From Hydractinia symbiolongicarpus (taxonomy: Eukaryota; Cnidaria; Hydrozoa; Anthoathecata; Hydractiniidae), in contig NC_079877.1 of assembly GCF_029227915.1 (NCBI RefSeq), positions 10,663,351-10,727,350 on the forward strand: a DNA stretch of 64,000 nucleotides, in the 5' to 3' direction. Each line of letters opens with the position of its first letter. Position 1 is the stretch's first letter. Positions 12,581 to 23,400 of this stretch are shown here, piece after piece. The translations under genes were made by a program, and so were the position numbers. The notes beneath the pieces were generated by a model. The model searched no databases, was not told the origin of the DNA, and saw nothing but the letters and a program-made list of their open reading frames with translations.

Positions 12581-13179
12581 ATTGATACTTTTGCTAAAAA
12601 AAATATTGTTGACACCACTTGAAAAAATCTGTACAGCCATGCTTAACCTCAGCAAAAAAGGCTATATATATCTTTATACAGATATCCTGGTTATTTAATG
12701 GCAGTTCTCAATAGCTCAAACCAAAATTTGATCAATTGTATGAGATTTTTCAGCTTAAATAGCACTTAAAATAGCAAATAGAATTTAGATAACATTTTGC
12801 AATGTCTAACTTATTAAAGAGTAAATTAAGTCATACCTCAGTTTGAAATGCATGAAAAAGTTCATCATTTCAAAAAGTTATTCTTGTTTTTTCCTTTCGC
12901 ATATTATCCAAAAATATTTATAAAGCCCAAAATGTTTTGTGTACATCATAGCATCAGTGATATTATCAGTGCTATTTTAATAAAATACTGACCAATTGCT
13001 TTATAGGCATTAGTCCAGTGCCCTGAATCTTGTTTTTATCTCTTTACTCAGCTGAGCAAGACAATACAGAAAAAATGATAGACAGGAAATGCAATAAGAA
13101 AGTTGTGACAGCTTTAATTACCACATTATTAAAATCAATCACAATGATATTTGTAAGTCTTGGTTCTTGCAATGTTTTA
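12581..13179. other. Upstream flank of the ZBBX-like gene
   Basis: An acceptor (AG just above the exon, near 12594) precedes the exon with the start codon, so transcription starts further upstream. I cannot locate the 5' UTR exon or promoter. Otherwise A+T-rich with no gene. Confidence 0.4.
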
Positions 13180-13851
13180 AGGAGAATTGAGGTCAAAACA
13201 TAACCTTAGCTTAAAATGAGCGTTTTATCTTCCTGAATGTATTAGTGCACATAAAAATTCTTAAAAGTTTATATGTAGCTGTAAATTAGCAGTTTTTCAA
13301 AGTCACATCATTAAAAATGTGTCGTCACTAGTTTGAGACAGTTTCAAGCCGCAGGTTTAGACATTCATTCAGCGATGGCGTCCTCAGACAACGACATAGT
13401 TTCTTTATGCTTAATTAAATTATTATTAGGTCTGAAAGGCAGATAATTTTTAAAAACAAACAAGTGACAGATATTTATTCTTTCTTAATTTATTCGCTCG
13501 AGTTAGTAAAAAAAACCCAAATGCCTTGACTCAGAAGATATATTAAAAATATACAAATAAAAATAACAAATGTTAATTGATAGACAAATCTAAGCAAATA
13601 TACTAAATATTTCTGCGTTTCAGGCATCCTTTTGTCATGCTGCACTTTTTCAATATAAACATTCAACTTTGTGTTTTGTGCGCTTCAGCCGCTCTCGCAC
13701 TTGTGACGTCATCATTGAATGACTTTGTAATCTCATATCTCCCTCAAAAATTGATAAAATTGTATAATTTTTTGGGAGCATTTTTATTTTTATGGTATGA
13801 ATAAAATTATAGCAAAAAATCAAAAAAGTCAATTTTGACCTCAATTCTCCT
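13180..13851. mobile_element. Harbinger-type MITE with 18-bp perfect TIRs
   Basis: The inverted repeat GGAGAATTGAGGTCAAAA is perfect at both ends (13181-13198 and 13833-13850). Including one further A/T pair, the flanks are TTA on both sides (13177-13179 and 13852-13854), a Harbinger-type 3-bp duplication. The 672-bp interior has no transposase; a 23-codon frame at 13375 (MASSDNDI...) is the only ATG-started frame I noted and may be chance. It lies in the 5' flank or a 5' UTR intron of the ZBBX-like gene. Confidence 0.7.
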
Positions 13852-15107
13852 TTAAGGTCCACCATACCAGTTTAGATAAAAACTTCTGCTTAGGAAATTA
13901 CTAACTTGTGTGATGTAAGTAAACAAATTCTGAATATATAAAGTAAGGGAATACTTAAGAATAAATTGTGGTATGTCTCCTGCCATTGTCCTAGAATAAT
14001 TTTATTTATGTTTTGGGATAATTACATCTTCTAGTTAGCTTTTTTTTACAATATAGAAAAACTTTTAGAAAAAGGAAAAGTTTTAAACAATTTAATATCA
14101 ATCAGGTCTCCAGAAAAGTAAATTACTTCAATTAATGTGATCTCAACCTAATAAATAGCCACATATGTTTTTTATCATTAGATGGCAGCTGTAGCTGCCG
14201 AAACGTAGCCTAGAACAAATTTGCTTGTTCATGACATAATAATATTTTTAAATTTGCACAAATTTCCAACATAGCATAAATATATACCACCCTTTTATCA
14301 CCACTTTCCTAGTATCACTACTTGAAAAAAATATGTGTGATTCCAGCTAATATTTTGTCTATGGATTGTTGTTTTGGTATAAACAGATGCAGGGAACATC
14401 TAACTTCATGATTCAACTCCATCTCAAAGCTCTTTTTCCTACTGTTTATGATGCATATTACTTATTTTTAATTGAATAGTCTAATTTTGGGAGCGCAAGA
14501 AGCAATCCACTTAGAACAAGACATGCTTAAATTGAGCACTCTAAAATTACTCAAATAAGAATGTTTTTTGTTTTGGTTTGCATTTTGAAAATAGTTTTTT
14601 CAATAGATCCTTTGTTTATTTTTAAAGGTGGCGATATAAGGACCAACTTGGCACGATAGACAGCCTGAAACAGAAGTAAATTTTGAAACTATGTGTTGTG
14701 AGACAGCCAGCCAAAATTTTGAAAAACCCTCCTGACATTGAAATAAGTGCGCATTTTCTTAGCACAAAATTAAAACATTACGTCGCAAAAAAATCAGTTC
14801 TGCTTTGCATCTAACTAGCTAGCTATAGTTGTGTCATTTTAGTAACATAACAAAATATACTTACTAACTCTTACCCTTGTATCAATGTAATAACAAATAA
14901 ATTTAAATTGTAAGCAATTGTATTTTTTGCCTGTCCCGCGCGACTATGAATGTGATTTGTTTTGTTTAAGTGCGGTGTAAACAACAAACAAAATCAACGG
15001 GGCGCGATTCTCAGTAAAACAAGACATATTTCTCTGCACACGGGACCCGACATGTATGGCGTATACTATACACTTTCTGAATACTTCGAAAATTGATAAA
15101 GATAGCT

Positions 15108-15207
15108 CAACCTCGTTCCCAGGGCATTTTGCCTTGTTGAGAAGGTGATAGCGGCGGCCACTCCGTAATAACGGCTCAGGGGTCACATGACGCTGGGGAC
15201 GAGGTTG
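15108..15207. mobile_element. Hairpin MITE, CAACCTCG...CCCAGGGC family (copy 2), 9-bp TSD
   Basis: A 100-bp element starting CAACCTCGTTCCCAGGGC and ending GGGGACGAGGTTG, flanked by an exact AAGATAGCT duplication at 15099-15107 and 15208-15216. The 8- to 9-bp duplication fits hAT- or Mutator-type transposition. The interior differs from the other two copies. A shadow ORF here is not a gene. Confidence 0.8.
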
Positions 15208-15387
15208 AAGATAGCTGTAACGGGCCCTGGGGATCGACTTTTAAAGTATAACATGACAAATCAACTTTTTTATTTCGTCTACCAAAAATAAATAAAAAAA
15301 TAAATAAATAAGTATTAGACCCATTAAATTGGAAATGTGGCGCCAATTTATTGTTTAATGCCGTGCTTCACAAATTTTTCTTTTTAC

Positions 15388-15480
15388 TTAATCTCGTTCC
15401 CAGGGCTTCTTTTTCGCTTTCTGATATGTGGCCGAGCGCGCATATCAGAACGGGAAAAAGAAGCTCTGGGGACGAGATTG
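15388..15480. mobile_element. Hairpin MITE, CAACCTCG...CCCAGGGC family (copy 3), 8-bp TSD
   Basis: A near-perfect hairpin: left arm ATCTCGTTCCCAGGGCTTCT, right arm (read inward) AATCTCGTCCCCAGAGCTTC, with TCTGATATG/CATATCAGA as the inner stem. It is flanked by CTTTTTAC at 15380-15387 and 15481-15488. Copy 2 ends only 180 bp upstream. Confidence 0.8.
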
Positions 15481-16019
15481 CTTTTTACCCTATTCAGCTA
15501 TAGAGGCTAACAACAGTGATAGACTTGTTTTAAGTATTCAATGTTTCAACATCCGCTTATTTCAAAGAAAAGAAGTCATTCACATTGTGTGAAAAAAGTA
15601 TACTTACAACAGAAACGTTTCTGCTAAGTTAGCCTACGGCTACATGCAGATTTGAGGTAGCGGACAAAAATAACACTACATAAAACGCCTTCGTAACTGT
15701 AAAACTTTACTTCACATTTTCTGACTTTACTCAAACTAACAAGAATCCAAATTATTTAATAAATTAATATTTCAAAATTAATTATTTAGTTATTGATAGA
15801 TTTTAAAAATCGTATTCATTTCTTATATAATAACTATAATTTTTATTTTCTATTTATAATTTTAGTAACTATGGTTAATCACGGGGGTTACTGATAAATC
15901 TTTTGAGCTTTAAATAAAGGGTGTATGATAGATTAGATAAACATCGCGCGTTTGCAATAAAAAATACACGACCAAAAAAAACACAGAACTGATATGATGA
16001 ATGCCCTTTATGAATATAA

Positions 16020-16125
16020 ACCGTTTTTTTACTGTTCTTTTTTTTCTTTTTATTTATTTTTAAATTTTAATTTATTTTTATTTTTCCCTTTCATTTATTT
16101 TTATTTTTATTTTTCATTTATTGTT
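16020..16125. repeat. T-rich low-complexity tract (TTTA/TTTC)
   Basis: About 100 bp of TTTATTTTTATTTT-like pyrimidine-rich sequence. On the minus strand it would read as an A-rich tract, possibly the tail of an old retroposon; no body is recognisable. Confidence 0.5.
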
Positions 16126-16606
16126 TAAAAACAGTTGTTAAAATTGTCGTTGTTAATCTGTTATTGAAAATCACATCTTCTGTTTCTATTGGTACTGCTT
16201 GCTAACAAGGTGTAATTCCTAGAATTGCGTTTTGTGTGTGTGTCTTTGTTTAGTAAAAATATTTTTGTAGGCAAACTTGAAAAAAGATTACAAAACGAAA
16301 AAAAACAAAGAAAAGAAATAAAAGAAAAAAGAAAGGAAAGAAAAACATGCCTTACACCAGTTTGGATGTACAAAAGGGTCAATTTCGCCTCGCTTGATTA
16401 GATATTTTCTTCCTTAAATAGGATCTTTATCACATAACAGAGAAAAAGAAAGTAAGTGACAGAAAGTTTCAATGTCCCTCGGAATTCCATCCTAATGACT
16501 TTTCCTTCCCTTAGACTGTAACTATGTTACATTACCGCCAGATATAGACATAGTATGGCTTTAGCTGGCTTGCCTGCTACACAAGCCGGTTGGCTGACTA
16601 GACCAA

Positions 16607-17851
16607 ATGTTGGATACTGAAGAAGTACGATCGCTGAAACAATACAGAAAAATCAAAGATACACTGACTGTGAACTCAGAGCAGAGCTTCATCCTTAAAG
16701 ACAATCGCATAGTGTTACCAAGATGTTACCAGAACCTTGCCATTAAACATGCACATCAAGGTCACCGGGGCTTATCAAAAACCAAAGCCCTACTGCGTAG
16801 CAAAATATTTTTCTTTGGCATGGACAGCCTAGTAGCTCAGGAAATAGATTGTTGTATACCTTGTCAAGCAGTCTCCAAGAAAACACGGTATGTGCCTTTA
16901 CAGTTAACATAGATTCCACTAAAAGTTTGGCAAATCATAAACATGGACTACCTAGGACCATTGCCGGACGGAAAGTATGCACTAGCAATGATCGATCAAC
17001 GTTCGAGATACCCGCTCGTATCAATCACACCAAGAACATCTGCAAAAAATCTCATCTCAATTCTAAATACAGCCTTTACAAAGTTTGGTTATCTAGAAAC
17101 AATAATTACTGACAATGGACCACCTTTTCGGTCAAATGAAATCAAACGATACATGAAAATAAAAGGGATCAAACATAGAAGGGTGACCCCGTTATGTCCA
17201 CAAGCTAACAATGAAATTGAACGACTTATGCTACCTCTAATGAAAATTATATGTACGGCACACGTCGAACATAAACCGTATATTGAAGAGGTTGAAGCGT
17301 TTCTCATGGCTTACCGAGTAACTCCTCACGTTGCTACAAACATACCTCCGGCAGATTCCAGTATAGACGAGTTTATGGATGAAAAACTTACTCACAACGA
17401 TCAAAAATCAAAAAAACGCTCGAAAAGGTATCGAGACAATCGCAATCAAGCGAGACACAGGGAGTTACAAGTGGGAGATTGCGTACTCGTTAAACAAAAG
17501 AGGAAAAATAAACTTACACCGCCATATAACCCAATTCCATACCGAGTCACCGACACAAGAGGTACGATGATCAACGCCCAGAATCAAAGGACAAAGTGCC
17601 AACTTTCCCGAAATATATCGCATGTTAAGAAAATCCCGGAGGAAACCAAGGAACAACCGACTGATATTGACTTTGAAGAGGAGGAAGAAGATGAAGGAAA
17701 CCATGGCGGAGACCGTACTGACCTTGAAGTCGAACAACCCCAAACAATTCCACCATTACAACAACAAGAACATACGACGACCAAGGAAGTTTTTCGGAAA
17801 ACGTATCCGCGACGTATCAGGCGACCGCCAAACGAATGGAGTAAGTATTAG
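16607..17851 (+). pseudogene. Ty3/gypsy-type retrotransposon integrase remnant
   Basis: The fragment encodes the C-terminal part of a Pol polyprotein. An HHCC zinc-binding region (IKHAHQGHRG ... CIPC) is followed by the integrase core. The catalytic triad is visible in MDYLGP, TDNGPPF and NEIER, with 35 residues between the second Asp and the Glu, exactly the D-35-E spacing. A basic, then acidic C-terminal tail follows. A single in-frame TAG at about 16910 splits the zinc-binding part from the core, so it is a pseudogene. No protease, reverse transcriptase or RNase H is present upstream, so the copy is 5' truncated. Confidence 0.88.
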
Positions 17852-17956
17852 ACTACACATAGAACAAGAGACATATAAATAGACAGACTAGCAAACTTTG
17901 AAGTCTTGCAAAATTGTTCTGTTTTTGGTTCTGTTCTTTTTAGGCAGGAGGGGAAG

Positions 17957-18240
17957 TGCCTTCTTATTGAATATAGTCACTTTTCCAAACTTGAGTAAGC
18001 ATCTCTCGACAGTGCGCCATTACAATCTTTAAGCGCTTATTAAAGAGGAGGGGATAATGAAAGAGGAACGCGTAATCGAGTGTTCACAAGAGAAAAGAAG
18101 AAAAACAATATCAAGCTTATTATTTCTCTTTTTTTACATTCTTAATTTACAATTTATACATCTGTCCTGCAAAGAAATTTTCGTATATAAAAGTCCCTCA
18201 GTGAGAGACACACCTCACGGCTCTATATTTATATTACAAA
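17957..18240 (+). other. Candidate 3' LTR region of the Ty3 remnant
   Basis: Two purine-rich tracts follow the integrase stop: AGGCAGGAGGGGAAG before TG at 17957, and AAAGAGGAGGGGA before TAATG at about 18058. Either could be the polypurine primer that precedes an LTR. A TATATAAAAG box at about 18184 would suit an LTR promoter, and TTACA at about 18235 a possible CA end. Without the 5' LTR the boundaries cannot be fixed. Confidence 0.4.
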
Positions 18241-18563
18241 ATTTTTTAAAAAAAAATGTTTTTGCTTCTAACAAATTCTAGAGGACGGATAAAAAATTTT
18301 TTGTACATATATAAGCATATATATATATATTTCTTCTGCAAGCAAAAAAGTGAAAACAGCTCTTCTAAAGGCATGATAATTAAGAACCACTTTTTGTTGA
18401 ATTTCCGCGCCCGAAGGCGTAGGAAATTCTTTAAAACCGTCGTTTTTTCTTTCGGAGCATTTTTTGAGAAAAAATCGACCCTGGGATTTCACGTTGGTCC
18501 GTCACAGATGTAAACTTCGTACCCAAGCTCCTTAACTACTGGGAAGTCTAGTATTGACGCTTC

Positions 18564-19445
18564 AGGCCAAAATTGGTATTTGTTTTCGACAAAATTTGGC
18601 ACAGTTAACAAAAAAAGTATGCTGAACATAATGGTGGCATAATAATTTTGAGTTTTGTCACCTAAATGTCATTTTAGGCCAAAATTGGTCCAAAAATTAG
18701 AACTACTTTATTTTCAACAAAATTTGGAACAGTTAACAAATAAAGTATGCTGAACATGATGGTGACATCAAAATTTTGATTTCTTGTTACCTAAATGTCA
18801 TTTTAGGCCAAAATTGGTCCAAAAATTAAAACTACTTTATTTTTGACAAATTTTGGCACAATTAACAAAAAAAGTATGGTGAACATGATGGTGACATCAA
18901 AATTTCGGTTTTTTGCCACCTTAAATGTCATTTTAGGCCAAAATTGGTCCAAAAATTAAAAATACTTCATTTTCAACAAAAATTTGCAAAGTTAACAAAA
19001 AAAGTATGCTGACATAATGGTGACATCAAAATTTTGATTTTTGTCACCTAAATGCCATTTTAGGCCAAAATTGGTCCAAAAATTAAAACTACTTCATTTC
19101 CAACAAAAATTAGCAAAGTTAACAAAAAAAGTATGCTAAACATAATGGTGACATCAAAATTTTGATTTTTGTCACCTAAATGCCATTTTAGACCAAAATT
19201 GGTCCAAAAATTAAAACCACTTCATTTTCGGCTAAATCTGGCACGGTTAACAAATAAAGTATGCTGAAAATGATGATGGTACAAAAGTTTGATTTTTTGT
19301 CACCTAAATGTCATTTCAGGCCAAAATTTATCCAAAAATTAAAACTGCTTTATTTTCGACAAAAATTGACACAGTTAATAAAAAAAGTATGCTGAAAATG
19401 ATGGTTACATCAAAATTTTGATTTTTTGTCAACTAATACCGTTTA
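18564..19445. repeat. Tandem array, ~128-bp unit, seven copies
   Basis: Unit starts, marked by AGGCCAAAATTGG or a close variant, lie at 18564, 18676, 18805, 18935, 19062, 19190 and 19318, and an eighth copy begins and breaks off at 19445. Spacing is 127-130 bp except the first (112). Each unit also contains AGTATGCTGAACAT and TGGTGACATCAAAATTTTGA. Copies differ by a few percent. It is non-coding and sits just downstream of the Ty3 remnant, which it does not resemble. Confidence 0.9.
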
Positions 19446-20417
19446 AGACCATAAACGTCTCAATCGCAAGACTTTCAACCTTGAATGATAGGCTGTATTT
19501 TTTGTTAGCAATTTCTTTTAAAATGTGAGTTTATTATGACACGTTTCGTTTTGTTTGCGTTTGTTGTAAGATATAATGTCACTGATGGGCTTTATCTTCA
19601 GAGGTTCATGCACCAAGCCCCTTCGAATGTTTGGCACAATAACACAACGAATTAGCAGGTTTTCATCAAATATTTTGGTAGCGCGCGGAAATTCTTAGAG
19701 CCCCCAGGGCTTCTTGTTACTTTTTTAAAAAAGGTTCATTTTCTAAGTGTTTAAAGCATACCTCTTTGAAACAAGTCGATTTTATACGAAATACGCTTAA
19801 AAGTTGTCTAGAAATTTGCATATCGTTTAGGACTTCCAAGTGTCACTAATTATGCGTTACGTCACCAAGTTTCCTGAATAAGGTGTGTGTTTAGCCACTC
19901 AGTTCGATTTTAAAACATTTTACATCAATTTTTATATTTAGCAATTACAATCATGATTGGTAGAATTAACTAATTTTTTCGACTACTTGATGATGTCATA
20001 ATTTCATAAAACTAGAGAAATGATTAAGCCCTATATCTGGAAAACAAATCAAGATATTTCCAAAAAAAAATATTCAGAGACAGCTTTTAGAGTTCTTTCG
20101 TATGAAATCAACTTGTTTTTAAATGAGAGGTAAGCTTTGAGACCATCTATAAAGATGGCCTGATTCTTCCAGAAAAAACGATGTTAAGATTTTCTTACAA
20201 CTTAAACAGCATGTCCCTACCAAACTGATCGTCACTCACCAACATTAGAACCTATAAACACATTCGTTTCGATATAAAGAATAAAATCACATTTCGTAAT
20301 AAACTGCGTCAATAAAAAAGAAAATAATAAAAAAAATTCAGCAACAACCAGATTAATAAAAGCGACAAAATACAGTAAAAACATATAATAAAATTTAGTA
20401 GAAAGAAATCAGAATAT
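19446..20417. other. 3' flank of MEGF8, no gene seen
   Basis: A+T-rich DNA between the tandem array and the MEGF8 stop codon. It likely includes the MEGF8 3' UTR. A GCGCGCGGAAATTC word near 19681 partly mirrors GAATTTCCGCGC near 18399, hinting that the array may sit inside a larger repeat. Confidence 0.35.
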
Positions 20418-23400
20418 TCACGTTAAAGTGTTAAGTATTCGCGTATTGACAGGCCTGCCTTGTATTCCCTGATTGACAGTCCGGACATGTACTAAGTGTT
20501 GATTTTGTGCAAAACACAAGCCGCTAGCAAGATGGATATTCCACGGTGATAATTCATTCCCTGGAAATTGGATCATGCTGGTGACTATAGCAGCGTGACC
20601 GTCCTCTGTATTTTGTACCGCCAAGGGCGTTATATGCGGAAGTTTATATCTATTCCTTCGCTTCCGCCTCCTTAAAGTTTCTACGTCTTCGTTACGTTCG
20701 CATCTTAGTTTATACATTGCCAACGGCCTTCTAGCCATTGTGTCCATCTGAATGCGTTGTTGCTGCATGACGCGTTGTTGGGCGTAATCAGCACGTATTT
20801 TCCAACCAAGTATAAAACCGGATAATATTAATAACAGGATGACAGTCAGTACGAGAAAAAATAAAAGCAAGTTAATTCTAGGTAAGTCTTGACGGTAGTA
20901 AATTAAAGCTTGTGAATTTGTAGTTTTATTGATCGCCGACAAAGCGATGTAGAAACGTTTGTTACTCAAGTTATGGGCGTTGTGGCGCACCGTTACTATG
21001 AGGCGTTTTTTGACGCCACTAACATGTAACACGCCCCCGCCGTACTCAGTGTAAGTGATGACAAGATCCTTTGAAGCTTGAATGCGACGTATGTTATCCA
21101 GAGAGCGTCTTCTTCGAAAGGAAGGTACAGGTTCAACCCGTAACACGTGGGTTAAATTCGTCTTGCTTACATCAACTTTGAATATCTTTTTGGAGTCAGT
21201 AAGGTAAATGTCCATGTCTCCAACTAGAACATCAATAATCAACCGAATGTCGACATTTTTATAATCGGGAGAGACAACAAAGAAGTCGGTCTTCTCTGGT
21301 GACAAGACTGCTTTTTCAAACGGAGAAGCCACTTTCAAGTAGCACTGATAATTTTGAATTGGCTCGCCATCAAACTTTGGAGCACACTTTGTACACTGAA
21401 AATATAATCACAGGTGGGTGTCAAGTGGGTGTCGATGCTGTTGGGCAACAAGACACACCCTATACACTCCTCTCTGTCCACACACTAGAAGAACTAAGCA
21501 CAGTTTCCGAAACTTCTATCTATTCTAGAAATACTATCAGCTATCGCACCTATTATATTCTTAAAATTTTTAGGTTTAGATACCCAGTCATTAAAGTTCA
21601 GAGAAAACAAACAATGCTAGACAAAACAGCAACAACCAAGTAAAAATTTGCAGCCAATACCTGATGTTGATAACAATTTTTCTTGCAAGTAAAGTCGGAA
21701 ATAGTGTTTTGTTTGCAATCGCACCCCGTTCCTGTCGTCTTGTTACACGTGAATGCATGACCATTACACATACATCTATTAGAACGAGAAGAGACAAACA
21801 CACGTCAGAACAGTTACATCATCAAACACAACAACACCCGATTCAGTCACAATTTTGTCACAGTCACAATCGATGGTCCACTTGTTATCCCGTGAGAAAT
21901 TCACAAAACTTCGCCCGCGTCGTATTCGTTATTTCGTGTGTACAAACTACAAACAAACAAAACATGGTGAAGGATGAGCTTACTTAATGCAATGTTTGAG
22001 AATAGTACGAAAATAACCATCAACACAAGTGTCACATAATTTTCCCTCGCTGTTGTCACGACAATCTAAGCACACCGCATCCGACGAATCTTTAGGTCCG
22101 AATTTGAGTCGCTCTTTCTAAATATTGAGATTATTTAGGAAAATTCATTACATTTTGTAAGAAACATAGGGTTGGAATAAAGAGGAGAAGGGGACTAAAA
22201 AAAACTGCATGTGTGACGTCGAAGTGTTAATAAAAAGTGACGATTAAATAACATGCGGGACGTTATCAAATTACACTAAGTTGAAGTAAAATTCGAACAA
22301 TGAATCTCTGTACTTATGCTTCTTATTACTTTGCCATGTACCCTTCTAATAAACAACAAAATGGCGATGCCAAAGACAAAGACGTTATTTTCATTTATAA
22401 ATTCAAAAAAGGGGTCATTTTAGATGTTTAAAATTTCGCACGTTAATATTTTTAGACATTTCGTTTGTCAGAATTTATTTTTGTACTTAACGAGGTAATA
22501 TTTTAGCATTAAATATTTCTTGAAATGCTTTCAACTAGGTGATTTTTCAAATTAATGAAAATCAAGTTTGTAATGGTCAGAAAAGAAGGGGTGGGTTGGT
22601 GTTAAAGGGAGGGTAATATAAAGGCACTGCATAATCTCTAAAGTTCTTTTACTGGGTGTCATGTAAAGACAGAAAAATAAACATACTAATAGCGTCGTGT
22701 TCTCTTTGACTTCTTGTGAAAAAGAAACATTCTCAGCCCTCGTTATGCATACGGCTGCGTTATTTTCACATATTTTCAAGCATGGGGTGCATACTCCACC
22801 GTTTGTTGAGTTTCCAACATAGAGGGGTTTGCATTCTTCGCATGATTTGCCCTAAAAAAACAAATTGCATGTTTTACTAACCTGCCTGTAAAAGAGTTGC
22901 ATAAAATTTTCAAAGTTGATATCGTAGATAAAACTTCTGAGCTCTGAAGAAATAATGTAATCGTGTTTACGTAAATGGACTGGTGGCCTTATGGTAGAAC
23001 ATTCGCTTCTAGTGTAGAAGGTTATAATTTCAAACTCTGGCCGACCAATGCCAAAGACCTTAAAAAGTGTAAATCGCTCCCTTCTGCTAACGGTTAGCAC
23101 GAGAATAACATTGATATTTTAGGTGGTTGTCTAGTTGAGCGATTGTTGTGATTGCACGCCTTTCGTAGCTCAAATGGGAGATTTAAATGCATTAGGACAC
23201 CCTTTCGCAGGACCCTCATTGATAACAGTTTCAAAAGCTATCCTGAGTAAAAACACGTAATAATAGAAAGGAATGGCAACCCGCGTGTGAAAACTGCTAA
23301 ACGATCATATCTATATCAACTACACCATTCAGTACCTGAGTATTATTCAGACACTTTAAACAAATGTTCGGATCATCACAATGACTATGTTGGTTGCATT

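Noticed and set aside
18564-19445. CRISPR-like array
   Set aside because: Units are 128 bp, contiguous and without short repeats separated by unique spacers; the context is eukaryotic.
21299-21987. Plus-strand frames opposite the 3' exons of MEGF8
   Set aside because: Antisense shadows of MEGF8 exons; no independent motif.
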